The notes beneath the pieces are model-generated. The model was not told the DNA's origin. It did no database searches and saw only the letters and a list, made by a program, of their open reading frames with translations. A stretch of 45,082 nucleotides of DNA from Gammaproteobacteria bacterium (GTDB lineage Bacteria; Pseudomonadota; Gammaproteobacteria; SG8-11): NCBI GenBank assembly GCA_024641505.1, contig JAHECY010000025.1:1-45082 (forward strand). Direction: 5' to 3'. Numbering within the stretch: the stretch's first letter is position 1; each line of letters begins with the position of its first letter. Made by a program: the position numbers and the translations under genes. Positions 8,321 through 14,472 of this stretch are shown one piece after another.

Positions 8321-8887
8321 TCAGCTGGCCAGTTGCTGCTTGTTGAGCAATTGAACGGTGCTGGCCTGCGGGCCGTCATCGCCACTGCTTTCCACATACC
8401 GAACATCGCTGCCAATCGCCAATTTCTCGAATTTCTCGTTGACGATGCTGTTCTTGTGAAAGTAGATCTCACGACCATCGGTGGCACGAATCCGTCCATA
8501 CTCTTCCTCCGGTACCAGTTCAATGACCGTACCATGAGGGGCTTCTTCATGGAATTTTACCTCACCCCGTTGTTTGCGATTGAAACTTTCCAGTTGGCGT
8601 CGGGCCGCGTTAAATGCATCGCGAACGGCAACGTAGGCATCTTCGTGCTGGTGTTTGTCATTGGAAGTATGGCTCACCACCACTTCGCCTTCCGGCACAG
8701 TGATATCAATGTGCACCGCATAGATTTTTCCTTTGTGTTTATGACTATGGGGTGCTTCCAAGACAATTTTACAGGAAGTTATGCGTTCGTAGACTTGTTC
8801 GAGTTTTGCGACTTTTTCCCGGATGCGGGTTTCGAGGGCTTCAGAGTGCGGAATGTTACGGAATGTTATTTGTAGAGGTAATAGCAT
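8321..8887 (-). CDS. Ribosome hibernation promoting factor fused to a cold-shock-like domain
   Basis: The product has 188 residues. The first 100 or so form an HPF/RaiA domain (LPLQITFRNIPHSEALETRI, KLEQVYERITSCKIVLEAPH, IDITVPEGEVVVSHTS, AYVAVRDAFNAARRQLE). Residues about 118-182 resemble a cold-shock/OB fold: GTVIELVPEEEYGRI, then DGREIYFHKNSI and GPQASTVQLL. HPF domains bind the 30S decoding region and idle ribosomes under stress. The RNA-binding motif RNP1 (KGFGFI in CspA) is degenerate here (EEYGRI), whereas RNP2 is kept as IYFH. The C-terminal part is not the dimerisation tail of Firmicute long HPF. The ATG at 8887 is well spaced after AGGAG; a GTG two codons earlier is too close. Confidence 0.88.
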   Translation of the reverse strand: MLLPLQITFRNIPHSEALETRIREKVAKLEQVYERITSCKIVLEAPHSHKHKGKIYAVHIDITVPEGEVVVSHTSNDKHQHEDAYVAVRDAFNAARRQLESFNRKQRGEVKFHEEAPHGTVIELVPEEEYGRIRATDGREIYFHKNSIVNEKFEKLAIGSDVRYVESSGDDGPQASTVQLLNKQQLAS

Positions 8888-8945
8888 AGGCACTTTCTCC
8901 TACTGAATTATCACTGTGTGTACTCTCCCTTTGAATCAAGCATAG

Positions 8946-8959
8946 CGCAAGCGCTTGCG
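8946..8959. promoter_or_regulatory. Perfect 14-bp palindrome upstream of the hpf-like gene
   Basis: CGCAAGCGCTTGCG is a perfect inverted repeat with a central CG, 59 bases before the hpf-like ATG. This architecture matches operators of the LacI/PurR regulator family. No LacI-type gene is in the window, so the binding protein is unknown and the site is a prediction. Confidence 0.4.
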
Positions 8960-9138
8960 TCAGGTCCAATGTTTAAAAATGATTTTTTTATATTCTTGTT
9001 TGCAGGCGCAATGTGCTGCAAAAGTCCTATGGTTTCCATATCTTACGGCAACAAAGGGGGTTATAAAATCAATCCGGCGAAAATATACCGTAATATATTA
9101 CTGAATTAACACACAAAAGATATTCTACGCGAAAGCTA

Positions 9139-10026
9139 TTACATTACCATATTGGTCAGACTACCGATGCCCTCAATATCACACCTGACCTCATCACCGG
9201 CACGCAGAAATTCAGGTGGTGTACGCGCGAAGCCAACGCCGCTTGGAGTACCGGTAGCGATTACATCACCTGGCTCTAATCCCACTAAACGCGACAACAA
9301 AGAAACCACCCTGGCTACCGGAAAAATCTGGTGACAAGTGTTCGAATCCTGCTTCAATACATTGTTTACCCAGCATCGAAGCGCCAAATTCTGAGGATCG
9401 GGGATCTCATCACGGGTGACCAGCGCCGGCCCCATCGGGCAGGTACCGGGGAGACTTTTTCCCAGGAAAAATTGTTTATGCCGAGCCTGAAGATCCCGCG
9501 CCGAAATATCGTTTATCACCGTATAGCCGAAGACATAATGTAACGCATCGGCTTCACTCACCCCATAGGCGTGGCTGCCGATCACTACTCCCAGCTCAAC
9601 TTCCCAATCAAGCTGAGTGGTAACGTCTTGGTGGGCGGGCACCGCCGCGTGCGGGCCGATGACAGCGGTTGCAGCCTTGGTAAAAACCAGAGGATGCTCC
9701 GGCAGCTCCCCCTTGATATCCTTGGCATGCATGGATTCCTTAGCATGCTCCGCATAGTTCCAACCGAGACACATAATATTCTTCGGCGGTCGCAGCACCG
9801 GGGCAAGCAACTGAAATTCGCTTTCGGGCCGCCATTGAGCATCGGGAGCCACGGTCAGGCGGCGCAGTTGTTCCAACAATTGCGGACGCTGCGCGCTAGC
9901 CAACAGCGCCACGACATCCGCTAACGCGGGCCAATTCGGGAAGTACGCGGAGGGCAAACAAAGATTTCCGGCACGCGCGAGCACGAGCTCACTGCCACTG
10001 TCAGTTACAACTACCGCCAAATGCAT
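9139..10026 (-). CDS. Fumarylacetoacetate hydrolase (FAH) family protein
   Basis: The 295-residue protein has a variable N-terminal cap and an FAH fold C-terminal domain. Seen are CLGWNYAEHAKES, the metal-ligand pair E142 and E144 in LDWEVELGVVIG, D173 in INDISARDLQ, and the GDVIATGTPSGVGF loop. Family members cleave or decarboxylate beta-diketo acids, for example oxaloacetate, acylpyruvate or homoprotocatechuate ring-cleavage products, using Mg or Mn. The substrate cannot be told from sequence, and no aromatic catabolism genes lie nearby, so an acylpyruvase or oxaloacetate decarboxylase role is as likely as a degradative one. The gene is divergent from the small lipoprotein gene. Confidence 0.88.
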   Translation of the reverse strand: MHLAVVVTDSGSELVLARAGNLCLPSAYFPNWPALADVVALLASAQRPQLLEQLRRLTVAPDAQWRPESEFQLLAPVLRPPKNIMCLGWNYAEHAKESMHAKDIKGELPEHPLVFTKAATAVIGPHAAVPAHQDVTTQLDWEVELGVVIGSHAYGVSEADALHYVFGYTVINDISARDLQARHKQFFLGKSLPGTCPMGPALVTRDEIPDPQNLALRCWVNNVLKQDSNTCHQIFPVARVVSLLSRLVGLEPGDVIATGTPSGVGFARTPPEFLRAGDEVRCDIEGIGSLTNMVM

Positions 10027-10135
10027 GGTACAGTCCTATAATTGAATTGGGTTGGGATTGTCTAGCATAATCCGTCGCAACGAAAAACAGTAGCGGCGCT
10101 AAAAACAACGGTTTATCATGACGCTCCATGCTGTT

Positions 10136-10563
10136 AAGGAGTTTGTATGTCGTCGATTGTCCGGCTCTTGTCCCTGGTGAGCATCGCCTGCTCGCTCATC
10201 ATCGCCTGTGCGCAAAACGATACCACCGGTCCGGCGGCGCCGATTGGCGCAGTGGAAGCACTGGAACAACTTGCGACGGCTTATCGAAGCGTCGCACAGA
10301 CGTTGCCAGGCACTCCCCGCGATCTGCCACCACCGGTGAAACGCAAGTTCGTAGAGCAGGTTTTTCAACAAGCCGGATACGATTACTCCACCACCATCAT
10401 AACTTTAAGTCAGGCCGAACTTGATCCTTTCGACAGTCATCAACGCGACCTTGCGCAGCTACTGTTTCTACCGTTGGAACAACTTGCCCGCGAGAACTAC
10501 GATGACTATTACAGCGAGCCCGAACTCGCGGCAATCGATACCATAAAAAAGACTTTTAAGTGA
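10136..10563 (+). CDS. Small putative lipoprotein of unknown function (with its ribosome binding site)
   Basis: The coding part starts at ATG 10147 and gives 138 residues; AAGGAG at 10136-10141 is a strong Shine-Dalgarno. The N-terminus MSSIVRLLSLVSIACSLIIAC ends in a lipobox-like IIAC, predicting a lipid-anchored protein. The mature part is acidic and helical (AVEALEQLATAYRSVAQTLP, KFVEQVFQQAGYDYSTTI, LPLEQLARENYDDYYSEPEL) with no domain I recognise. It is a single gene divergent from the FAH-family gene. No function is proposed. The following 144 bases up to 10707 show no further gene. Confidence 0.72.
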
Positions 10564-10707
10564 GTAAGCGCGTCGCTGTCCAGCCACAACCAGCGCTGCC
10601 ACACCTCACTCACAAGCATCGCGGGCGCCAACTCACCTTCCCGTGAACCGCGCCCCAAGGCATGCCACGACGCAATCGGCAGTGCGCGGAATCACTTCGA
10701 CAGCCCC

Positions 10708-11085
10708 TCAGAACCAATCGCTCACGACATCACTGTTCCTGGAAACAACGGTGTTGGCATCGTGAGTTGACTTGGCAACCACGGTGATATAGATATTATC
10801 TTTGCCCCAAGCCTCATCCAATATTTCACACGGCACCAGGAAATGCCGCTTCAACGGCATATGCTCATGACTGCTTATGTGGTGCACGTCGTATGGCGGC
10901 TCGCCCAATGTCTTGTGGCGTAGCACATCATTCCCATACAGCACACACCCCACATCATAGGACTCTGCCGCAGAATACTCATTTTTTTCGGTGTGCAGGT
11001 AATAGCTATATTCCACCATGCAAGAATGTCCGGCAGGTGAGCTGGTACGCACTATACTGATCGTCACATATTCTATTGATGCCAT
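10708..11085 (-). CDS. Unrecognised small protein (125 residues)
   Basis: The frame begins at an ATG with AAGGAG 10 bases upstream. The protein alternates short beta-strand-like segments (MASIEYVTISIVRTSSPAG, CMVEYSYYLHTEKNEYS, IYITVVAKSTHDANTV) and looks like a small beta-sandwich, without signal peptide or membrane segment. I do not recognise a family. It follows the 94-residue gene by 42 bases and efpL further upstream, all on the same strand, so the three could form one transcript. It is AT-richer in codon choice than several neighbours, which could mean acquisition, but this is an impression and not a measurement. Confidence 0.65.
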   Translation of the reverse strand: MASIEYVTISIVRTSSPAGHSCMVEYSYYLHTEKNEYSAAESYDVGCVLYGNDVLRHKTLGEPPYDVHHISSHEHMPLKRHFLVPCEILDEAWGKDNIYITVVAKSTHDANTVVSRNSDVVSDWF

Positions 11086-11127
11086 ATTATTACAACTCCT
11101 TTCGACCTGGCGCCCGCATCGGTCAAA

Positions 11128-11412
11128 TCAATCCTTCGTCCACTTTTCGAGGATACTTATAATTTGCTTGGCCTGGTCTTTACTTGAAATGTTAAATTTT
11201 GACTTTTGTTTGTACTCTCCATAACGTTTCTGGTAGCGCCGGATAGAATATTTCTCCGGTCCATATTCGTTCTTCTGCCGATCCCAATCCTGATAGCGGT
11301 ACATTATCGTGGTCCATGCGCCTTTGGTAAGTACTTCTTTCTCCAATTCCTTGGTTACTTCGACGCCGTCTTCCATGTAGGTAATGGTAATATCATCAAT
11401 CGTTTCAGCCAT
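11128..11412 (-). CDS. Unrecognised small basic protein (94 residues)
   Basis: The frame starts at an ATG with AGGA about 9 bases upstream. The protein has a beta N-terminal part (IDDITITYMEDGVEVTKELEKEV), a central stretch rich in aromatic and charged residues (WTTIMYRYQDWDRQKNEYGPEKYSIRRYQKRYGEY) and a C-terminal amphipathic helix (SKDQAKQIISILEKWTKD). No signal peptide or membrane helix is present. I cannot assign a family. The composition suggests a nucleic-acid- or protein-binding module. It lies 89 bases after efpL on the same strand and 42 bases before the 125-residue gene. Confidence 0.68.
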   Translation of the reverse strand: MAETIDDITITYMEDGVEVTKELEKEVLTKGAWTTIMYRYQDWDRQKNEYGPEKYSIRRYQKRYGEYKQKSKFNISSKDQAKQIISILEKWTKD

Positions 11413-11501
11413 AGCTCAATCCTGCATTCATGCGTTAATTCGGAACACTGCCTTCTACAGGCAGCATTTATTATTGTGTCCGACATCCTCCCGGATCTCA
11501 A

Positions 11502-12068
11502 TCAGGCCCGGGACATGTATTTACCACTGGTGGTATTGATTTTGATATGCTCTCCCGTCACAAGATATTCCGGTACCTGCACCTCCAGACCCGTCGAAAC
11601 CACTGCGGTTTTCGTGCGCCCGGTCACCGACGCGCCTTTAATCGCCGGTGCGGTTTCCATAATTTCCAGCGCCACTGATGACGGTAGCTCTATGCCAATA
11701 ATGACACCGTCCACCAGTAATGCAACAATACCCTCCAAACTTTCGGTAAGGTACCAAAGCTGATTTTCAAGCACTTCCCGGTCAAGACCATATTGTTCGT
11801 AATTTTCCGTGTCCATAAAATAGTAGGTGGTATCTTCAATATAGGAAAACTGTACCGGCCGTTTGACAAGGTTAGCCTCCTCGACAATATCATCCCCTTT
11901 ATAGGTAACTTCAACTTTCTGACCGGTTTGCACACTGGCAAATTTCACCTTGTACAACGTCGATGCGCCGCGCGCGGAAGGGGATTTCACTTCGATATCA
12001 CGCACCAGGCACAATTGGCCGGAGACATTGACCGCCATCCCCTTCTTCAGATCGGCACCTTTAATCAT
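11502..12068 (-). CDS. efpL: Elongation factor P-like protein EfpL (YeiP)
   Basis: The 188-residue protein has the three beta-barrel domains of EF-P. The domain I loop SPSARGASTLYKVKF is the extended EfpL/YeiP loop and keeps R33 at its tip in place of the modified lysine or arginine of EF-P. Other matches are KGDDIVEEANLVKRPVQFSYI, YYFMDTENYEQYGLD, IELPSSVALEIMETAPAIKG and the end VPEYLVTGEHIKINTTSGKY. EfpL helps ribosomes stalled at proline and other difficult motifs and needs no post-translational modification. The gene lies downstream of a cold-shock gene and upstream of two unrecognised small genes on the same strand. The Shine-Dalgarno is weak. Confidence 0.94.
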   Translation of the reverse strand: MIKGADLKKGMAVNVSGQLCLVRDIEVKSPSARGASTLYKVKFASVQTGQKVEVTYKGDDIVEEANLVKRPVQFSYIEDTTYYFMDTENYEQYGLDREVLENQLWYLTESLEGIVALLVDGVIIGIELPSSVALEIMETAPAIKGASVTGRTKTAVVSTGLEVQVPEYLVTGEHIKINTTSGKYMSRA

Positions 12069-12210
12069 GAAAAATCTTGCTCCAAACAGATGAAAGTGCC
12101 AGCCCCAGACGGGGTGGCTACAAGGAGATATATTATAAGGATAATTTTACAAGAAAAAAGCTGAGCCCTGGTCGAATATTGGACCGGGAAACTGGTGACC
12201 TTCGGCACCG

Positions 12211-12234
12211 CGGTCGGTGGCGCCCCACCGACCG
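12211..12234 (-). terminator. GC-rich hairpin after the cold-shock gene, possible terminator
   Basis: The arms 12211-12220 and 12225-12234 pair perfectly over 10 bases with a CGCC loop, about 40 bases after the stop of the cold-shock gene on the minus strand. No T run follows in either direction, so it is not a classical intrinsic terminator. It could attenuate read-through to efpL or protect the csp mRNA 3' end. Confidence 0.4.
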
Positions 12235-12275
12235 TCTGTCTGTCACTGCTCCAATGAAGGAGTCAGCTCCGGGTC

Positions 12276-12518
12276 CTACTTGGGTACAACGTTCGTCGCG
12301 TGCAGACCCTTGGGACCGCGCATGATTTCGTACTCTACCGTCTGTCCTTCCGCCAGCGTTTTATATCCGTCAGATATGATCACGGAATAATGCACAAACA
12401 CGTCTTCACCACCACTTTCCGGTGCTATAAAACCGAACCCTTTGGTATTGTTAAACCATTTGACTTTTCCTAATGCTGATTGCCCCTCACTTACTTCTAC
12501 CACTTTAATGCCCCCCAT
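12276..12518 (-). CDS. Cold-shock protein, CspA family
   Basis: The 80-residue product contains the whole cold-shock domain: [16 protein letters not shown] (RNP1 KGFGFI intact), [11 protein letters not shown] (RNP2 VFVH) and [23 protein letters not shown]. It binds single-stranded RNA or DNA and loosens RNA secondary structure. An 11-residue leader before the domain is longer than in CspA (about 70 residues). A GTG a few codons in is an alternative start, so the exact N-terminus is uncertain. The promoter inferred at 12568-12596 implies a short leader, not the long thermosensing 5' UTR of E. coli cspA. Confidence 0.9.
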   Translation of the reverse strand: MGGIKVVEVSEGQSALGKVKWFNNTKGFGFIAPESGGEDVFVHYSVIISDGYKTLAEGQTVEYEIMRGPKGLHATNVVPK

Positions 12519-12538
12519 CTAGTCTTTACGAATCGTGC

Positions 12539-12566
12539 CGTCATCCCAATCATCGTGGGAATGACC
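12539..12566. repeat. Imperfect inverted repeat in the csp leader
   Basis: GTCATCCCA and TGGGAATGAC face each other around ATCATCG. The element sits between the predicted promoter and the csp start. Its sequence resembles the ends of dispersed small repeats in proteobacteria (GTCAT-CCC...GGG-ATGAC), but I found only this single copy here. Confidence 0.35.
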
Positions 12567-12567
12567 G

Positions 12568-12596
12568 AGTATATCTCTAGCACATTGCTATGAAAA
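12568..12596 (-). promoter_or_regulatory. Predicted sigma-70 promoter of the cold-shock gene
   Basis: On the minus strand TTTTCA (12596-12591) and TATACT (12573-12568) are separated by 17 bases. The -10 is a 5 of 6 match and the -35 a 4 of 6 match to consensus. It would start transcription near 12561, about 43 bases before the csp start codon. Confidence 0.45.
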
Positions 12597-12820
12597 GCGA
12601 TTTGTCAATAAATGCTCCACCGTATATTGGTAATCTTATCGCCCATTATTTAACAATATTTCCGCAATTGGACAGAGTGTGTACAATACTCCGGGTATAC
12701 CCGAGCAACCTGCTTAACATTGCGTCAGGCTGGCCTCTGTGACGTCCTTTATGTCAAACTAGCCGGCCCGTTGTATCGGCAACGGCGCATGTCCTCATAG
12801 CTGCCATCCCGGAGACTTTA
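12597..12820. other. Non-coding region between csp promoter and the darP operon
   Basis: The region is AT-rich at 12600-12680 and holds no supported gene. It should carry the plus-strand promoter of the darP operon, but no pair of hexamers stands out clearly. An inverted repeat CGGGTATACCCG lies at about 12692-12703 and may be a small operator. Confidence 0.4.
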
Positions 12821-13123
12821 ATGAATAATCCGCAGACCGAATTTGCCAACCTTCTGGAGCAGGCATTGATCGAATTGAGTGAATTACGAGCATCCATCGA
12901 ATATGACGAGGAATTCATGGAAGGCATCCCGGCGGTCATCGAGCCACTGGAACGCCAGGTAAGTAAGATTCTGACTGACGTTCAAAACGGCACTCATCGT
13001 TTTACGACCGGTGACCTGCCGTTCATGGATCTGGTTAAGCGGGTCAATAAGATGTATCTCCCCTTCAAACAATTGTTCGTGGACCTCAACAAGCTCCACA
13101 AATCAATGTCTGTGGATGCCTAG
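12821..13123 (+). CDS. Unrecognised helical protein co-transcribed with darP
   Basis: This 100-residue soluble protein starts at an ATG preceded by GGAG. It looks wholly helical and acidic (FANLLEQALIELSELRASIEY, IPAVIEPLERQVSKILTDVQ, LPFMDLVKRVNKMYLPFKQLF), with no signal peptide. I do not recognise the family. Its stop is 5 bases before the darP start, so the two genes are almost certainly one transcript and perhaps linked in function, for example in ribosome assembly. That link is inference from position only. Confidence 0.72.
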   Translation: MNNPQTEFANLLEQALIELSELRASIEYDEEFMEGIPAVIEPLERQVSKILTDVQNGTHRFTTGDLPFMDLVKRVNKMYLPFKQLFVDLNKLHKSMSVDA

Positions 13124-13128
13124 GACCT

Positions 13129-13698
13129 ATGAATGACATGGCGGATTTTGATGATGATTTCGCGGACGATTTCGATGCTGCAGAAACAATCGATACCGAT
13201 GACGGCGAAAATCTCGATGAAAAAAGCAAATCACAACTCAAACGGGAAGCCGACCATTTACAGCAGCAGGGAGAACGACTGATTCAGTTGACCCCGAATG
13301 TACTTGCCGAACTGGCGCTACCGGAAGTGCTGCGGGATGCGGTGTTGGCCGCTAAGAAGATCAAAGCCCGGAGCGCATGGAAACGACAAAGGCAATATAT
13401 CGGGCGTCTGATGCGCGAACTTGATGTTGAGCACGTGCTTGAACAACTCACGCAGATGGACCGCCACCATGCGCAATCAACGGATCATTTTCATAACTTG
13501 GAAAATTGGCGCGACCGTATTATTGCCGAAGGCGAACCGGCCATTGAGGAACTGCTGGCGATAAATCCCGACGCTGACCGACAGCGCTTACGGCAACTGT
13601 ACCGCCAGACGCTTAAGGAGCAATCGACATCCCAGGCACCGAAAGCCGCCCGTACTTTATTTCAATATCTTAAGGAAATCTTAGGAAACCGGGCATAG
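13129..13698 (+). CDS. darP: Ribosome-associated protein DarP (YjgA, DUF615)
   Basis: The product has 189 residues with an acidic N-terminal tail rich in Asp and Phe, then the DUF615 core beginning SKSQLKREADHLQQQGERL, with LPEVLRDAVLAAKKI, AWKRQRQYIGRLMREL, LENWRDRIIAEGEPAIEELL and a C-terminal KAARTLFQYLKEIL. In E. coli DarP helps late assembly of the 50S subunit and binds the peptidyl-transferase region of 23S rRNA. AGGA sits before the ATG at 13129; a second ATG three codons later is possible. It is the second gene of an operon with the preceding 100-residue gene. Confidence 0.93.
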   Translation: MNDMADFDDDFADDFDAAETIDTDDGENLDEKSKSQLKREADHLQQQGERLIQLTPNVLAELALPEVLRDAVLAAKKIKARSAWKRQRQYIGRLMRELDVEHVLEQLTQMDRHHAQSTDHFHNLENWRDRIIAEGEPAIEELLAINPDADRQRLRQLYRQTLKEQSTSQAPKAARTLFQYLKEILGNRA

Positions 13699-13866
13699 CA
13701 CTGCCAATTTGTCGTTAAGAAATTCAATTCCCGGACATTTGTCGCGTTTCCTGCACTATTCTGCGCCGCTCCCATATATCAATCCCTGGCCTTTATACGT
13801 ACACATTATTAATCAGGAACACATTCTCTCTATAAAATGCAAGCTGATGGGAAGTGTTTGCGGATC

Positions 13867-13896
13867 AACCACGTTATGCCAATAACTGTGGTTTTT
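13867..13896 (+). terminator. Hairpin with T run in the iorA leader
   Basis: AACCACGTTAT at 13867-13877 pairs with ATAAC-T-GTGGTT at 13882-13893 across a GCCA loop, with one bulged T, and the right arm runs into five Ts (13892-13896). It lies about 170 bases after darP and 90 before iorA. It could be the darP terminator or an attenuator of the iorAB operon. The 13699-13985 gap shows no gene. Confidence 0.45.
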
Positions 13897-13985
13897 CCAT
13901 AAAATAACAGCGTTTTTTCTTTACTGGCTTATGGTAAAGTTGATTTCAATAAACGAGCCTTAAGTCCGGTAAGTTAAAGGATTAT

Positions 13986-14456
13986 ATGATCAAGACTCTC
14001 AATATAAACAACACCCATTACGAAATCGAGGTAGACAGCCTCGACATTCCGTTACTGTGGGTGCTAAGAGATTTTGTTGGTTTGATGGGTACCAAATATG
14101 GTTGCGGCAGTGCGCTATGCGGCGCCTGTACCGTACATATCAACGGCCATGCGGTGCGCGCTTGTACTACACCCTTGTCACAAGCGCTCAATAACAAGAT
14201 CACGACGGTTGAAGGACTTTCGCCGGATAATTCACACCCGGTACAACGCGCATGGCTTGAAGAAGATGTGCCCCAATGCGGCTTCTGTCAATCCGGTCAG
14301 ATCATGTCCGCCGCCGCGCTATTGAACAATAATCCGCATCCCACGGATGACGAAATCACCGCCGCCATGTCCGGCAACCTTTGCCGTTGCGGCAGTTATC
14401 CGCAAATTTTCAACGCGGTAAAACGCGCGTCCGAACTCATCAACGACAAACCCTGA
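13986..14456 (+). CDS. 2Fe-2S subunit of a molybdenum hydroxylase (IorA-like)
   Basis: The 156-residue protein carries two [2Fe-2S] sites. The plant-ferredoxin-like N-terminal site uses C40, C45, C48 and C60 ([13 protein letters not shown]), and the C-terminal helical site uses C98, C101, C133 and C135 ([19 protein letters not shown]). This is the small subunit of the two-subunit isoquinoline 1-oxidoreductase/aldehyde oxidase type of xanthine oxidase family enzymes, passing electrons from the Mo centre. AAAGGA precedes the ATG. The large subunit gene starts 16 bases after the stop. Electrons usually leave to a cytochrome, since no FAD subunit is encoded. Confidence 0.92.
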   Translation: MIKTLNINNTHYEIEVDSLDIPLLWVLRDFVGLMGTKYGCGSALCGACTVHINGHAVRACTTPLSQALNNKITTVEGLSPDNSHPVQRAWLEEDVPQCGFCQSGQIMSAAALLNNNPHPTDDEITAAMSGNLCRCGSYPQIFNAVKRASELINDKP

Positions 14457-14472
14457 AGCGCCTTCCGCCTCC

